Below are positions 1 to 6,535 of a stretch of 64,000 nucleotides of DNA, one piece after another. Both the position numbers and the translations under genes were made by a program. The DNA comes from Methylomonas aurea. Its GTDB lineage: Bacteria > Pseudomonadota > Gammaproteobacteria > Methylococcales > Methylomonadaceae. The notes below the pieces were generated by a model. That model was not told the origin of the DNA. It ran no database searches and was given only the letters and a program-made list of their open reading frames with translations. The DNA is taken from assembly GCF_024505045.1 (NCBI RefSeq), contig NZ_JANIBM010000007.1, positions 1 through 64,000 of the forward strand, in the 5' to 3' direction. Position 1 is the stretch's first letter. The number at the start of each line of letters is the position of its first letter.

Positions 1-1122
1 CACACTGGTGTGGAGGCTCGGGTAGAGGTAAAGGCACCTACAGCTCTTGGTGCTGTAAGGCCCTTACGCATTGTAAGAATCAATGGCAATAATCGTCTCT
101 TTGTCTTGGTTGAAGCCATTGATTTCAGTAGCCAAGTGCTACATGTTACAACTTCGGTGCTTCGCTTTGGGGCCAATGGAAGTCTAGAAGCCATCTTCCC
201 GCTACCGACAGATAAGGTGGAATCTGTGCCTTCGGAATTCGTTGCTGTCGACTTCCAAGGAGATGTATATTTTATGGGTACCAATCCCAGTGAGAGCATT
301 ATTTGGCAAGTAGGACACTACATGGTAGACACGACGGGCAATCCTACTTTGCTGAATCCTTCTCAAGGAATGGACATTAGCCAGATGGAGAAATCTAAGG
401 AAGAAAATGGGTCGAACACGTTGCGCGAGGTGGCTAAACAACAAACGAAACCGGCATTGTCTCCTCTTCGCCGAGGTATAATTCTTCAAACTGCGGAAAA
501 ATACGAAAATATGAAATGGACTTTACAGCAAGGAAATTTAAGCTTTAAAGGACGATCAAACACTCGCAGTCAATGCGTTAACAAAGGAGGCAAGGCTCAT
601 CAAGCATATGCCCATTTTTTAAACCCTGCAATGATAGGCAAAGAAGTTAGTGGAACACCTTACGCATGGGGGCAAAACATTGACGTGGAAAAATCAAAGA
701 GTCGATTAAACGATAAGAAAAATCCGGCAGCTGCAGGAAATGTGTGTACCTGTCGCAATTGCAATATTAGCGGACCGGTGGGAGTCGATTGTTCTGGTTT
801 TATTAGCCTGGTTTGGGATATTGGGCACAAACGATCAACTTTGGATTTGGATCCTCTTCTTCTCGAAGGGTCAAACCATCCCAAAGGGCAGGTTGCCTCG
901 CGCGTGACTTGGGCCGATTTACTTCCAGGTGATATTCTCAACTATCGAAAAGGAAGCTCTGGCCATGTGAGACTCTTTGTCCGATTTGTCGGTGACCGAG
1001 TCGAAGTAAGCGAGGCCTCGACTGGGGAACAATGCAAAGGTAGTGTTTGTCGTTCTTCATATAGCCTTACAGAAATGAAGGATGCCTATGTACCATTACG
1101 TCGATTGAACATACAAGAATAA
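1..1122 (+). CDS. NlpC/P60-like cysteine hydrolase, C-terminal part (partial at window edge)
   Basis: The reading frame is open from the first base, so the gene probably begins upstream; a GTG at position 10 has no clear ribosome site. The N-terminal half of the visible part has repeated hydrophobic/aromatic strands that could form a beta-propeller-like region. The C-terminal ~150 residues match the NlpC/P60 layout: PYAWGQ, then GVDCSGF with the candidate nucleophile Cys (codon 790-792), then GHVRLF with the candidate His (codon 964-966). Family members cleave peptidoglycan stem peptides or related amides. Four to six other cysteines lie near the active site (CTCRNC, EQCKGSVC). The base composition is clearly AT-richer than most of the window. 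A small lipoprotein follows 139 bp downstream in the same direction, which resembles a toxin/immunity layout. The fold is fairly sure; the biological role is inference. Confidence 0.7.
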   Translation, partial: HTGVEARVEVKAPTALGAVRPLRIVRINGNNRLFVLVEAIDFSSQVLHVTTSVLRFGANGSLEAIFPLPTDKVESVPSEFVAVDFQGDVYFMGTNPSESIIWQVGHYMVDTTGNPTLLNPSQGMDISQMEKSKEENGSNTLREVAKQQTKPALSPLRRGIILQTAEKYENMKWTLQQGNLSFKGRSNTRSQCVNKGGKAHQAYAHFLNPAMIGKEVSGTPYAWGQNIDVEKSKSRLNDKKNPAAAGNVCTCRNCNISGPVGVDCSGFISLVWDIGHKRSTLDLDPLLLEGSNHPKGQVASRVTWADLLPGDILNYRKGSSGHVRLFVRFVGDRVEVSEASTGEQCKGSVCRSSYSLTEMKDAYVPLRRLNIQE

Positions 1123-1261
1123 GCCGCTTCCGCAGATTTAAAAACAACATATGCGGTTGGGGCGTGTTACTTGAACACAAAAAATAGATGAAATGCTGCT
1201 TATTACTTACATGCTACTGAGATTCCGCAAGATCAACAATAACCAATAAAGGATAAAACTT

Positions 1262-1820
1262 ATGCATAGAGTAAAATCCCTAAAAATCATTTTTTTTTAT
1301 ATTAATATTGACAATGTCAGGTTGCATGTCAATTAAGGATACCGCAGGAATAAAATTATACCTCGAAGACCAAGGCAAGGCTGAAATACGAGCACTTAAT
1401 CTAAAATCAAGCATTACTGATAAAGATTCGACTAGTTATAAAATTGCCAAGGATCTATTCGATGAGGCCGCAGGTACTGGAAATGGTTGGGCGAATGGAA
1501 TAGTTTTCGATGCCAAAACAAAACGGGAAGTAAATGTGTCAGTGGATGACTATGAAAAGAGCAGGGTCAGTAAGGCTATCAAGAGCTTTCTTAACTTCGA
1601 TCCTGGAATTAGCTCTAAATCGGAACGTGAAGTTTTTGACCCTGTTTCTGCGATAGCAGTAGTAACATTTGCAGTGAACACGGTTAAAACAATTGAGGAT
1701 TTGCATAATGGGTATGTAGAGCGATCAATCAAAACACTAGAGCAGGAATTAAACAAAGCCCGTTGGACAAGTTTTGAAAGTATTACACCCCAATCGATTG
1801 CTGAGAAGTACAATAAATGA
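1262..1820 (+). CDS. Small lipoprotein with a frameshifted signal peptide (possible immunity protein)
   Basis: The main frame runs 1308-1820 (TTG or, at 1314, ATG if read alone). It opens with LTMSGC, a lipobox-like end of a signal peptide, but lacks an n-region. Upstream, an AAAGGA ribosome site (1248-1253) precedes ATG 1262, whose frame encodes MHRVKSLKIIFF before diverging. A T9 run at 1290-1298 separates the two frames. With eight Ts the frames join into MHRVKSLKIIFFILILTMSGC, a textbook lipoprotein signal with Cys21. So the gene is either frameshifted, read by slippage, or affected by a sequencing error. The mature part (~150 residues) is not recognised; it is soluble-looking and charged. 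It sits behind the NlpC/P60-like gene, and its stop codon abuts the insertion sequence. The immunity role is inferred from position only. Confidence 0.6.
1290..1298 (+). repeat. T9 homopolymer tract inside the lipoprotein signal sequence
   Basis: Nine consecutive T residues lie at the junction between the ATG-initiated frame and the lipobox frame. Loss of one T restores a complete lipoprotein signal peptide. Such tracts are classic sites of slipped-strand phase variation, transcriptional slippage or read error. Confidence 0.85.
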
Positions 1821-1821
1821 A

Positions 1822-2881
1822 CCTGATTACCCATAAGCCTCAGCCAATTTGAGCAAACGCGCTGGCATGGGGGGTGTATTGGCCGCCGCGACGAGAAACC
1901 TGGGCATCATGGCTTGCAGATCGAACCGGCGGTTGAAGCGATAACAAAACTCAGCCAGATAACGTGGCAAGTGTTTGGGATTGATGGCATGGTACGTACC
2001 GTTAATCGAGCGCTTCACATTGCCGATCAGGGTGTTGACCCAAGCGAACTCTTCTTTGGTCACGCTGTCCGGTCCGCCGCCGGTCACAATGCTGTAGTGG
2101 TGGCAACCCCGATCAAGCACGGCGGAAAAACAGGCCAGACCGTCGGAGTAAACCAGGCTACCCGGCTCAAGATGTTTACCGGCCCAGCGTTTGATTTCGC
2201 TGGAACGAAAGCCTTTGACGACGTTCAAGTTCATGGCGATGGGATGATGTGCTTCGTTCAGTGCTACCGCCGCCACAAACGGCGTCTTGTTTTCCGAGCC
2301 TCGCCCGCGCTTTCCGCCGCGATGTTCACCACCCCAATAGACGTCATCCAGTTGAATGATGCCGGTCAGCGGTTTGCGGTCATCCCGTTCTTTCATGGCT
2401 TGCATGATCTTGTGCTTGATGCTCCAAGCGGTGTTGTAGCTCACGCCGATTTGGCGCATCAAGGCCAAGGCCGACACGGCGGTTTTGGCTTGTGTCAGCA
2501 AGTGGATCGCCAGAAACCACACCGTCAGCGGCAGTTTGGTGTGTTCGAACAGTGTCCCGCTGGTCAGCGATGTTTGATGATGACAGGTCGTACATTGATA
2601 GAGATGACGGGTCTTGACCACGCTATAACGACGGCCAGCGCAACTTGGGCATTGAAAACCGGATGGCCATCGCGCCTGAAATAGGGCTTCGGCGCATTGG
2701 GCTTCGGTACCGTAGCGCTTCATGAGCGCCATCAAACTGAAGCCTTTTTGAAATTGGATCGGATTCTTTTTCATGGCACGATCTCCAGTCAGGTTAGGGC
2801 TTTCATCGAAACAACTGCCGCGCAACAGCAATATATCTGACCTTTTGATAGTTCCGCGCTCCAGGCAAGCCTGGTAATCCA
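1822..2881 (-). mobile_element. IS1595-family insertion sequence
   Basis: The element is a single-gene IS. Both edges carry a similar inward-reading motif: GATTACC at 1825-1831, and GGTAATC at 2873-2879 (its reverse complement). This suggests short imperfect terminal inverted repeats. AACCT occurs just outside both ends (1820-1824 and 2882-2886), but an exact 8-bp target duplication, usual for IS1595, is not visible. The element sits exactly between the lipoprotein stop codon and the flavin reductase stop codon. Boundaries are approximate. Confidence 0.7.
1827..2774 (-). CDS. IS1595-family (ISXO2-like) transposase
   Basis: A 315-residue protein when started at the ATG of MKKNPIQF; a longer reading to 2882 would run into the IS end. 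The N-terminal zinc ribbon has CPSC (x~13) CTTC. It is followed by the ISXO2-like DDE domain with IIQLDDVYWGGEHRGGKRG, a second acid in LVYSDGL, and a C-terminal ...EFCYRFNRRFD motif typical of the family. Length is normal for an intact IS1595 transposase and no frameshift is visible, so the element may be active. It catalyses DDE cut-and-paste style transposition of its own element. Confidence 0.9.
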   Translation of the reverse strand: MKKNPIQFQKGFSLMALMKRYGTEAQCAEALFQARWPSGFQCPSCAGRRYSVVKTRHLYQCTTCHHQTSLTSGTLFEHTKLPLTVWFLAIHLLTQAKTAVSALALMRQIGVSYNTAWSIKHKIMQAMKERDDRKPLTGIIQLDDVYWGGEHRGGKRGRGSENKTPFVAAVALNEAHHPIAMNLNVVKGFRSSEIKRWAGKHLEPGSLVYSDGLACFSAVLDRGCHHYSIVTGGGPDSVTKEEFAWVNTLIGNVKRSINGTYHAINPKHLPRYLAEFCYRFNRRFDLQAMMPRFLVAAANTPPMPARLLKLAEAYG

Positions 2882-2904
2882 AACCTATAGCGCGGGATGC
2901 GGCC

Positions 2905-3447
2905 TCAAACGCCGTCGGGTAATTTCGACTCCATCATTTGCCGCCGGTCCAGTTTGACGCCATCGGCAACGAAGGTGCCGTCGCCTATGGCGTGCAGGGT
3001 GCGGCGTTCTTCGCGTTCGTCGTCGAGGTAGGCTGCCAGCCCTTGCAGCACGACAATGTTGTGCTGCTCGACGATGTCCACCACCCGGCATTCGATGTTT
3101 GCCAGGCATTCCCGGATCAGCGGCGCCGCGACCTGTTTCCCGCGGATTGCGGTCAATCCGAACTTGGCGAATTTGTCGGTAACGGCGCCGGAGCAGGTGC
3201 CTATGCCAACCGTCTGGTCGATCAAGTCCAGCGCCGGGATCGCTATCACGCATTCGTTGAATTCGCACAGCGCTTGGTAGGAGTGGTTCCACGGCCCGGT
3301 CGTGATCGCAAAACGGGGCGTGAAATCCATCACCATAGTCCAGGAGAGGGTCATGATGTTGTCGCGTTGGCCGTCGTTGGTCGTCACCAGTACCACCGGT
3401 CCGGGTTCGATCAGCGTAAAGGCTTGGTTAAGTGGCATGGGCTTCAT
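2905..3447 (-). CDS. Flavin reductase family protein (FMN-binding split barrel)
   Basis: This 180-residue protein matches the RutF/NtaB-like flavin reductase (DIM6/NTAB) family. It has the N-terminal VVLVTTNDGQRDNIMTLSW segment, where the substrate flavin sits, a central FNECVIAIPALDLIDQ and an IECRVVD strand near the C-terminus. Members bind FMN and either reduce free flavin with NAD(P)H or use it as cofactor. It is preceded by FecR 89 bp upstream on the same strand, without evidence of co-transcription. The 3' end abuts the IS1595 element, but the reading frame looks complete. The precise substrate cannot be told from sequence. Confidence 0.85.
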   Translation of the reverse strand: MKPMPLNQAFTLIEPGPVVLVTTNDGQRDNIMTLSWTMVMDFTPRFAITTGPWNHSYQALCEFNECVIAIPALDLIDQTVGIGTCSGAVTDKFAKFGLTAIRGKQVAAPLIRECLANIECRVVDIVEQHNIVVLQGLAAYLDDEREERRTLHAIGDGTFVADGVKLDRRQMMESKLPDGV

Positions 3448-3536
3448 ATCTGTGCGCTCCGAATGTTAATGCCGATTGCACCACCTTGAAGGGCTGCGAT
3501 GGTTCGAGTCAGGCTGTCGGGCAAGATGGCGCCGCG

Positions 3537-4547
3537 CTAACGCAACACTACCAGATACCGGGTCAACGGCACGATCTTTAGGCCCGGCACCGCAGAACCG
3601 AGGCCGGCGACCGCCTGGTCGAGGGCATCGAGCCGAAACAGGCCGCTGATCCGTTTATCCGCCCAAGCCGAGTTTAGCAGCACTACCTTACCGGGGCGGT
3701 AGGCGTTGATGCGTTCGACGGCCTCGGCCAGCGGCACGCCGTCGAGTTGCAGATAGCCGTCGCGCCACACGACCATGTTTTCCGGCCGGCCGGGCCGGAC
3801 CAAAATCCGGCCGCCCGCAATTGCTGCGGTCTGCCCGGCGGCCAGCGAATTATTCAACTCCCCGACGCGAATTTCGACCCGGCCTTCGACCAGTTCGACC
3901 TGGGTCTGCGCACCGGCGCGGCGCACGCCGAAGGCGGTGCCGATCGCCCTTACTTCGCCGGCCTCGGTGGCGGCCAAGAGCGGCCGCTGTGCATCCTTTG
4001 CCACTTCGAAAAAGGCTTCGCCGCGCAACAACTCGACCCGACGCTGAAGGTTATCGAAACGAATCGCCAGCGCGCTGTCGGCGTTCAAAATAACCCGCGA
4101 ACCGTCGGCCAGCACGACCCGGCGCTGCTCGGCTTTACCGGTCAGGTAGTCGGCCTGCCATAACAGCGGCGGATAAAACGCAGCCAAAGTCAACGCCAAC
4201 AACGCACAAGCGGCAACCGCCAATCCAAACCGTTGCCTGCCAGCCCGGTTTGGACGCGGCGACACCGATCGAGCGATAGCGCCCGCCCCAGCACCGGCCG
4301 GCTGCCGGCCGCGCTCCTGCAACAAGGGTTCGGCGCCGGGAATCGGCCGGCCGCGCAATGACTCCAGCCCTTGCCAAACCGCCTGCGCCCGTTGCCAGGC
4401 CTGGTAGTGGGCCGGATTAGCGTCGCGCCAAGCGGCCAAATCATGGCGGTCCACGGCGGAAAATTCACCGAACTGCAGTTTCGCCAACCAAGCGCAAGCC
4501 TGCTCCAGCAAACGCGGGTCGTCTTCCGGCAGCGGTGCGGTGGTCAT
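3537..4547 (-). CDS. fecR: FecR-type anti-sigma / transmembrane sensor
   Basis: A 336-residue protein (start at MTTAPLPEDD, 70 bp after the sigma-factor stop). The order is: N-terminal DUF4880-like cytoplasmic sigma-binding domain (AAWRDANPAHYQAWQRA), one transmembrane helix around residues 100-118 (FGLAVAACALLALTLAAFY), a periplasmic FecR domain (VVLADGSRVILNADSALAI ... LLRGEAFFEV ... AIGTAFGVR) and a C-terminal DUF4974/STN-like segment (GVPLAEAVERINAY). FecR proteins relay a signal from a TonB-dependent receptor to their ECF sigma factor. No TonB-dependent receptor is encoded next to this pair, so the receptor must lie elsewhere or be absent. Confidence 0.9.
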   Translation of the reverse strand: MTTAPLPEDDPRLLEQACAWLAKLQFGEFSAVDRHDLAAWRDANPAHYQAWQRAQAVWQGLESLRGRPIPGAEPLLQERGRQPAGAGAGAIARSVSPRPNRAGRQRFGLAVAACALLALTLAAFYPPLLWQADYLTGKAEQRRVVLADGSRVILNADSALAIRFDNLQRRVELLRGEAFFEVAKDAQRPLLAATEAGEVRAIGTAFGVRRAGAQTQVELVEGRVEIRVGELNNSLAAGQTAAIAGGRILVRPGRPENMVVWRDGYLQLDGVPLAEAVERINAYRPGKVVLLNSAWADKRISGLFRLDALDQAVAGLGSAVPGLKIVPLTRYLVVLR

Positions 4548-4617
4548 GGCGTATTCCTGAGTCGCCGGTGGAGGCGATATATCATAGACGAGGCGCTTAG
4601 CCCGAACCAGATCGCGG

Positions 4618-5130
4618 CTAGGATTGGCCCAGCGTTTTGGCGCAATGCAGTAACGCGCGCTTGACGTTGTCCTCCACGGTGCGCACCGAGACATCGAGTT
4701 GCTCGGCAATCTCGCGCTGTTTCAGACCTTCGAAGCGGTTCAAGTAAAAAATGCGCCGGCACAACGGCGACAACTCGGCCAGAGCGCCGATCAGGCTGTC
4801 CAGGGCTTGTTCGCCCAAGGCCACGGTTTCGACGCAACGCAAATCGGGCGCATCGGGCAAGGTCGGTTCTGGCCAGTCGGCGATGGCGGCGTTACGCACG
4901 CTCTGGCTGCGGTAGTGGTCGAACAGCAAATTCTGCGCGGTACGAAACAGGTAGGCCTGCAGGTTGCCGACCTGGCTCAGGTCTTCGCTGCGGCACAAGC
5001 GGACGAAAGCTTCCTGACTCAGATCGGCCGCGGTTTCCCGGCAACGCAATCGGGCGAATAGCAGCGCTTCCAGCTCGCTGCGGCAGTCGAGATAGAGCTC
5101 TTGCAAGGATTGGCTGGTTGGAAATGGCAT
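4618..5130 (-). CDS. fecI: FecI-like ECF sigma-70 factor
   Basis: The product has a sigma region 2 (AADLSQEAFVRLCRSED, NLQAYLFRTAQNLLFDHYR) and a sigma region 4 helix-turn-helix (CRRIFYLNRFEGLKQREIAEQLDVSVRTVEDNVKRAL). Both are diagnostic of FecI-type ECF factors controlling iron-siderophore or surface-receptor genes. The start at ATG 5130 (MPFPTSQSL) gives 170 residues. A TTG at 5226 or an in-frame GTG between them would lengthen it; no strong ribosome site decides. It lies directly upstream of its presumed anti-sigma partner FecR, as is usual. Confidence 0.88.
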   Translation of the reverse strand: MPFPTSQSLQELYLDCRSELEALLFARLRCRETAADLSQEAFVRLCRSEDLSQVGNLQAYLFRTAQNLLFDHYRSQSVRNAAIADWPEPTLPDAPDLRCVETVALGEQALDSLIGALAELSPLCRRIFYLNRFEGLKQREIAEQLDVSVRTVEDNVKRALLHCAKTLGQS

Positions 5131-5328
5131 GGCTTGCTGGCTGGTCGGCTTCGGCTGCTGAATGGTGTCAGACACATTGGACAGCAAAATTAACGCCGCC
5201 CACCGGAAACCGGTTGTAATCAGCAAGCTAAGCCGGCATCTACCGTTGGCGGCCGTAGCGAAAGCGAACGAGCGATGTTAAATGGCGCAAGCGAAACGGG
5301 CGATATCGCCCAACTGCGGCAGACTGAC

Positions 5329-6237
5329 TCAGCCGGCCGGGGCGTGCTTGGCGGCCGCTTCCGCCAATAATTCGTCGATGAAGTAGCGGCAATAATTCGG
5401 CACGTAGAGTTGTTTCAGATAGGCAATCTTGGTGGTGGAACTGGGTATCAGTCCGGCCAAATCTCTGGCGAGCAGGTCGCTGTCCTTGCCGGGTTCGTAG
5501 GAAGTGCCGGCGATGATGCCAACGCCCATGCCCAGCCGCACGTAAGTCTTGATCACGTCGGAATCGGCCGCGGCCAACGTGATATCGAGCGGCAAATGCG
5601 CATTCTGAAAGGCTTTTTCGATCGCGCTGCGGCCGGTAAAACCGGACGAATAGGTCAAAATCGGTTCGGCAGACAAACGCTGCAAGTTGATTTCGCCGTC
5701 GGCCAGCCGGTGTCCGGCCGGCATGATGGCGACGTGGTGCCATTCATAACACGGCTTGACCACCAGTTTATCGTCGTCGGCCAGCTTTTCGGTACAAATG
5801 GCGATATCGGCCTGGTGCCGGTGCAACAAATTGACCAGATTATCCGGCGAGGACTGCACCATATAAATTTTGATGCCGGGATATTTGCGCCGGAATCGGG
5901 CGATCGGCCCTGGCAGCAAGTACTTGGCCTGGGTGTGCGTGGTGGCGATACGGAAGGTACCATGGCTGTTGTCGAGAAAGTCGTCGGCAATCAGTTGAAT
6001 GTTTTTCTTCGCCTGATTGATCAAATCGACCTCTTCCATGATTTTTTCGCCGAGCGGCGTCAGGCCGGTCAGTTTTTTACCCTGGCGGATAAACAGCGGC
6101 GAACCCAATTCGGCCTCGAACAATTGCAGTTGCCGGCTCACCGCCGACTGCACCACATGCATTTTTTCCGCGGCCTTACTCAGGTTGTAATCGGTTTCCT
6201 GCAGGTTACGCAGGAGTTCGAGCTGGTTTAAATTCAT
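5329..6237 (-). CDS. cysB: CysB-like LysR-family transcriptional regulator
   Basis: A 302-residue LysR protein with an N-terminal winged helix (LSKAAEKMHVVQSAVSRQLQLFEAEL) and a periplasmic-binding-like effector domain. Within the family it resembles the CysB/Cbl branch: the NLNQLELLRNLQET opening, FRIATTHTQAKYLLP, the PADIAI-like QADIAICTE and the GMGVGIIAG loop. CysB responds to O-acetylserine/N-acetylserine and activates sulfate and thiosulfate assimilation. It is divergent from the candidate small RNA at ~6.36 kb, and a perfect ACTAAC/GTTAGT dyad lies in the shared upstream region. A YeeE/YedE sulfur transport pair is 6 kb away. Family assignment is firm; the exact regulon is inferred. 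Confidence 0.85.
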   Translation of the reverse strand: MNLNQLELLRNLQETDYNLSKAAEKMHVVQSAVSRQLQLFEAELGSPLFIRQGKKLTGLTPLGEKIMEEVDLINQAKKNIQLIADDFLDNSHGTFRIATTHTQAKYLLPGPIARFRRKYPGIKIYMVQSSPDNLVNLLHRHQADIAICTEKLADDDKLVVKPCYEWHHVAIMPAGHRLADGEINLQRLSAEPILTYSSGFTGRSAIEKAFQNAHLPLDITLAAADSDVIKTYVRLGMGVGIIAGTSYEPGKDSDLLARDLAGLIPSSTTKIAYLKQLYVPNYCRYFIDELLAEAAAKHAPAG

Positions 6238-6280
6238 CCGCTACCTCAAAAAATCGCCGCCGTCCTGGCATGTTTCGATT

Positions 6281-6299
6281 ACTAACCTATACTGTTAGT
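6281..6299. promoter_or_regulatory. Inverted repeat upstream of the LysR gene (candidate operator)
   Basis: ACTAAC-N7-GTTAGT is a perfect 6-bp dyad, 44-62 bp upstream of the LysR start and ~60 bp before the small RNA candidate. LysR proteins bind interrupted dyads near divergent promoters, so autoregulation or control of the RNA is plausible. It is close to, but not exactly, the T-N11-A form. Confidence 0.4.
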
Positions 6300-6354
6300 C
6301 GACGCTGCCAAGAAATCTAATCACAAGATATACGCATCTAATTATATCGTTTTA

Positions 6355-6482
6355 TTGTAGAGGATTAGCTCGCTAGCATAACAACCGGCTAGTCAGACGA
6401 CAGCGGTTGTTATTTGTGGCTAACCTCCTCCTAGCTACAGGGAAGTTGTTTATGGCGGGCTTAATGGCCCGCCATTTTTTTG
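6355..6482 (+). ncRNA. Candidate structured small RNA with intrinsic terminator and anti-Shine-Dalgarno motif
   Basis: There is no open frame on the plus strand here, yet the stretch ends in a strong intrinsic terminator. A perfect 10-bp hairpin (6378-6387 with 6404-6413, 16-nt loop) is followed by an apparently single-stranded linker. The linker contains ACCTCCTCC (6423-6431), complementary to Shine-Dalgarno sequences. The 9-bp terminator stem comes next. Genes on both sides are on the minus strand (LysR starts at 6237, kinase ends at 6536), so the terminator is not explained by any neighbour. AT-rich TAATTATAT-like sequence at ~6339-6346 could be the -10. I do not recognise a known Rfam family. 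Confidence 0.6.
6452..6481 (+). terminator. Rho-independent terminator of the small RNA candidate
   Basis: A perfect 9-bp stem, ATGGCGGGC (6452-6460) with GCCCGCCAT (6467-6475), has a 6-nt loop and is followed directly by a run of seven Ts to 6481. The T run is on the plus strand only. Confidence 0.88.
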
Positions 6483-6535
6483 TCCAGTGCCTGCTGCCGC
6501 AAATCCACGCCGCCCGGACCGGCCGGCAGGCCCGG

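Noticed and set aside
1914-2684. 256-aa plus-strand frame
   Set aside because: Antisense to the IS1595 transposase, which has intact family motifs.
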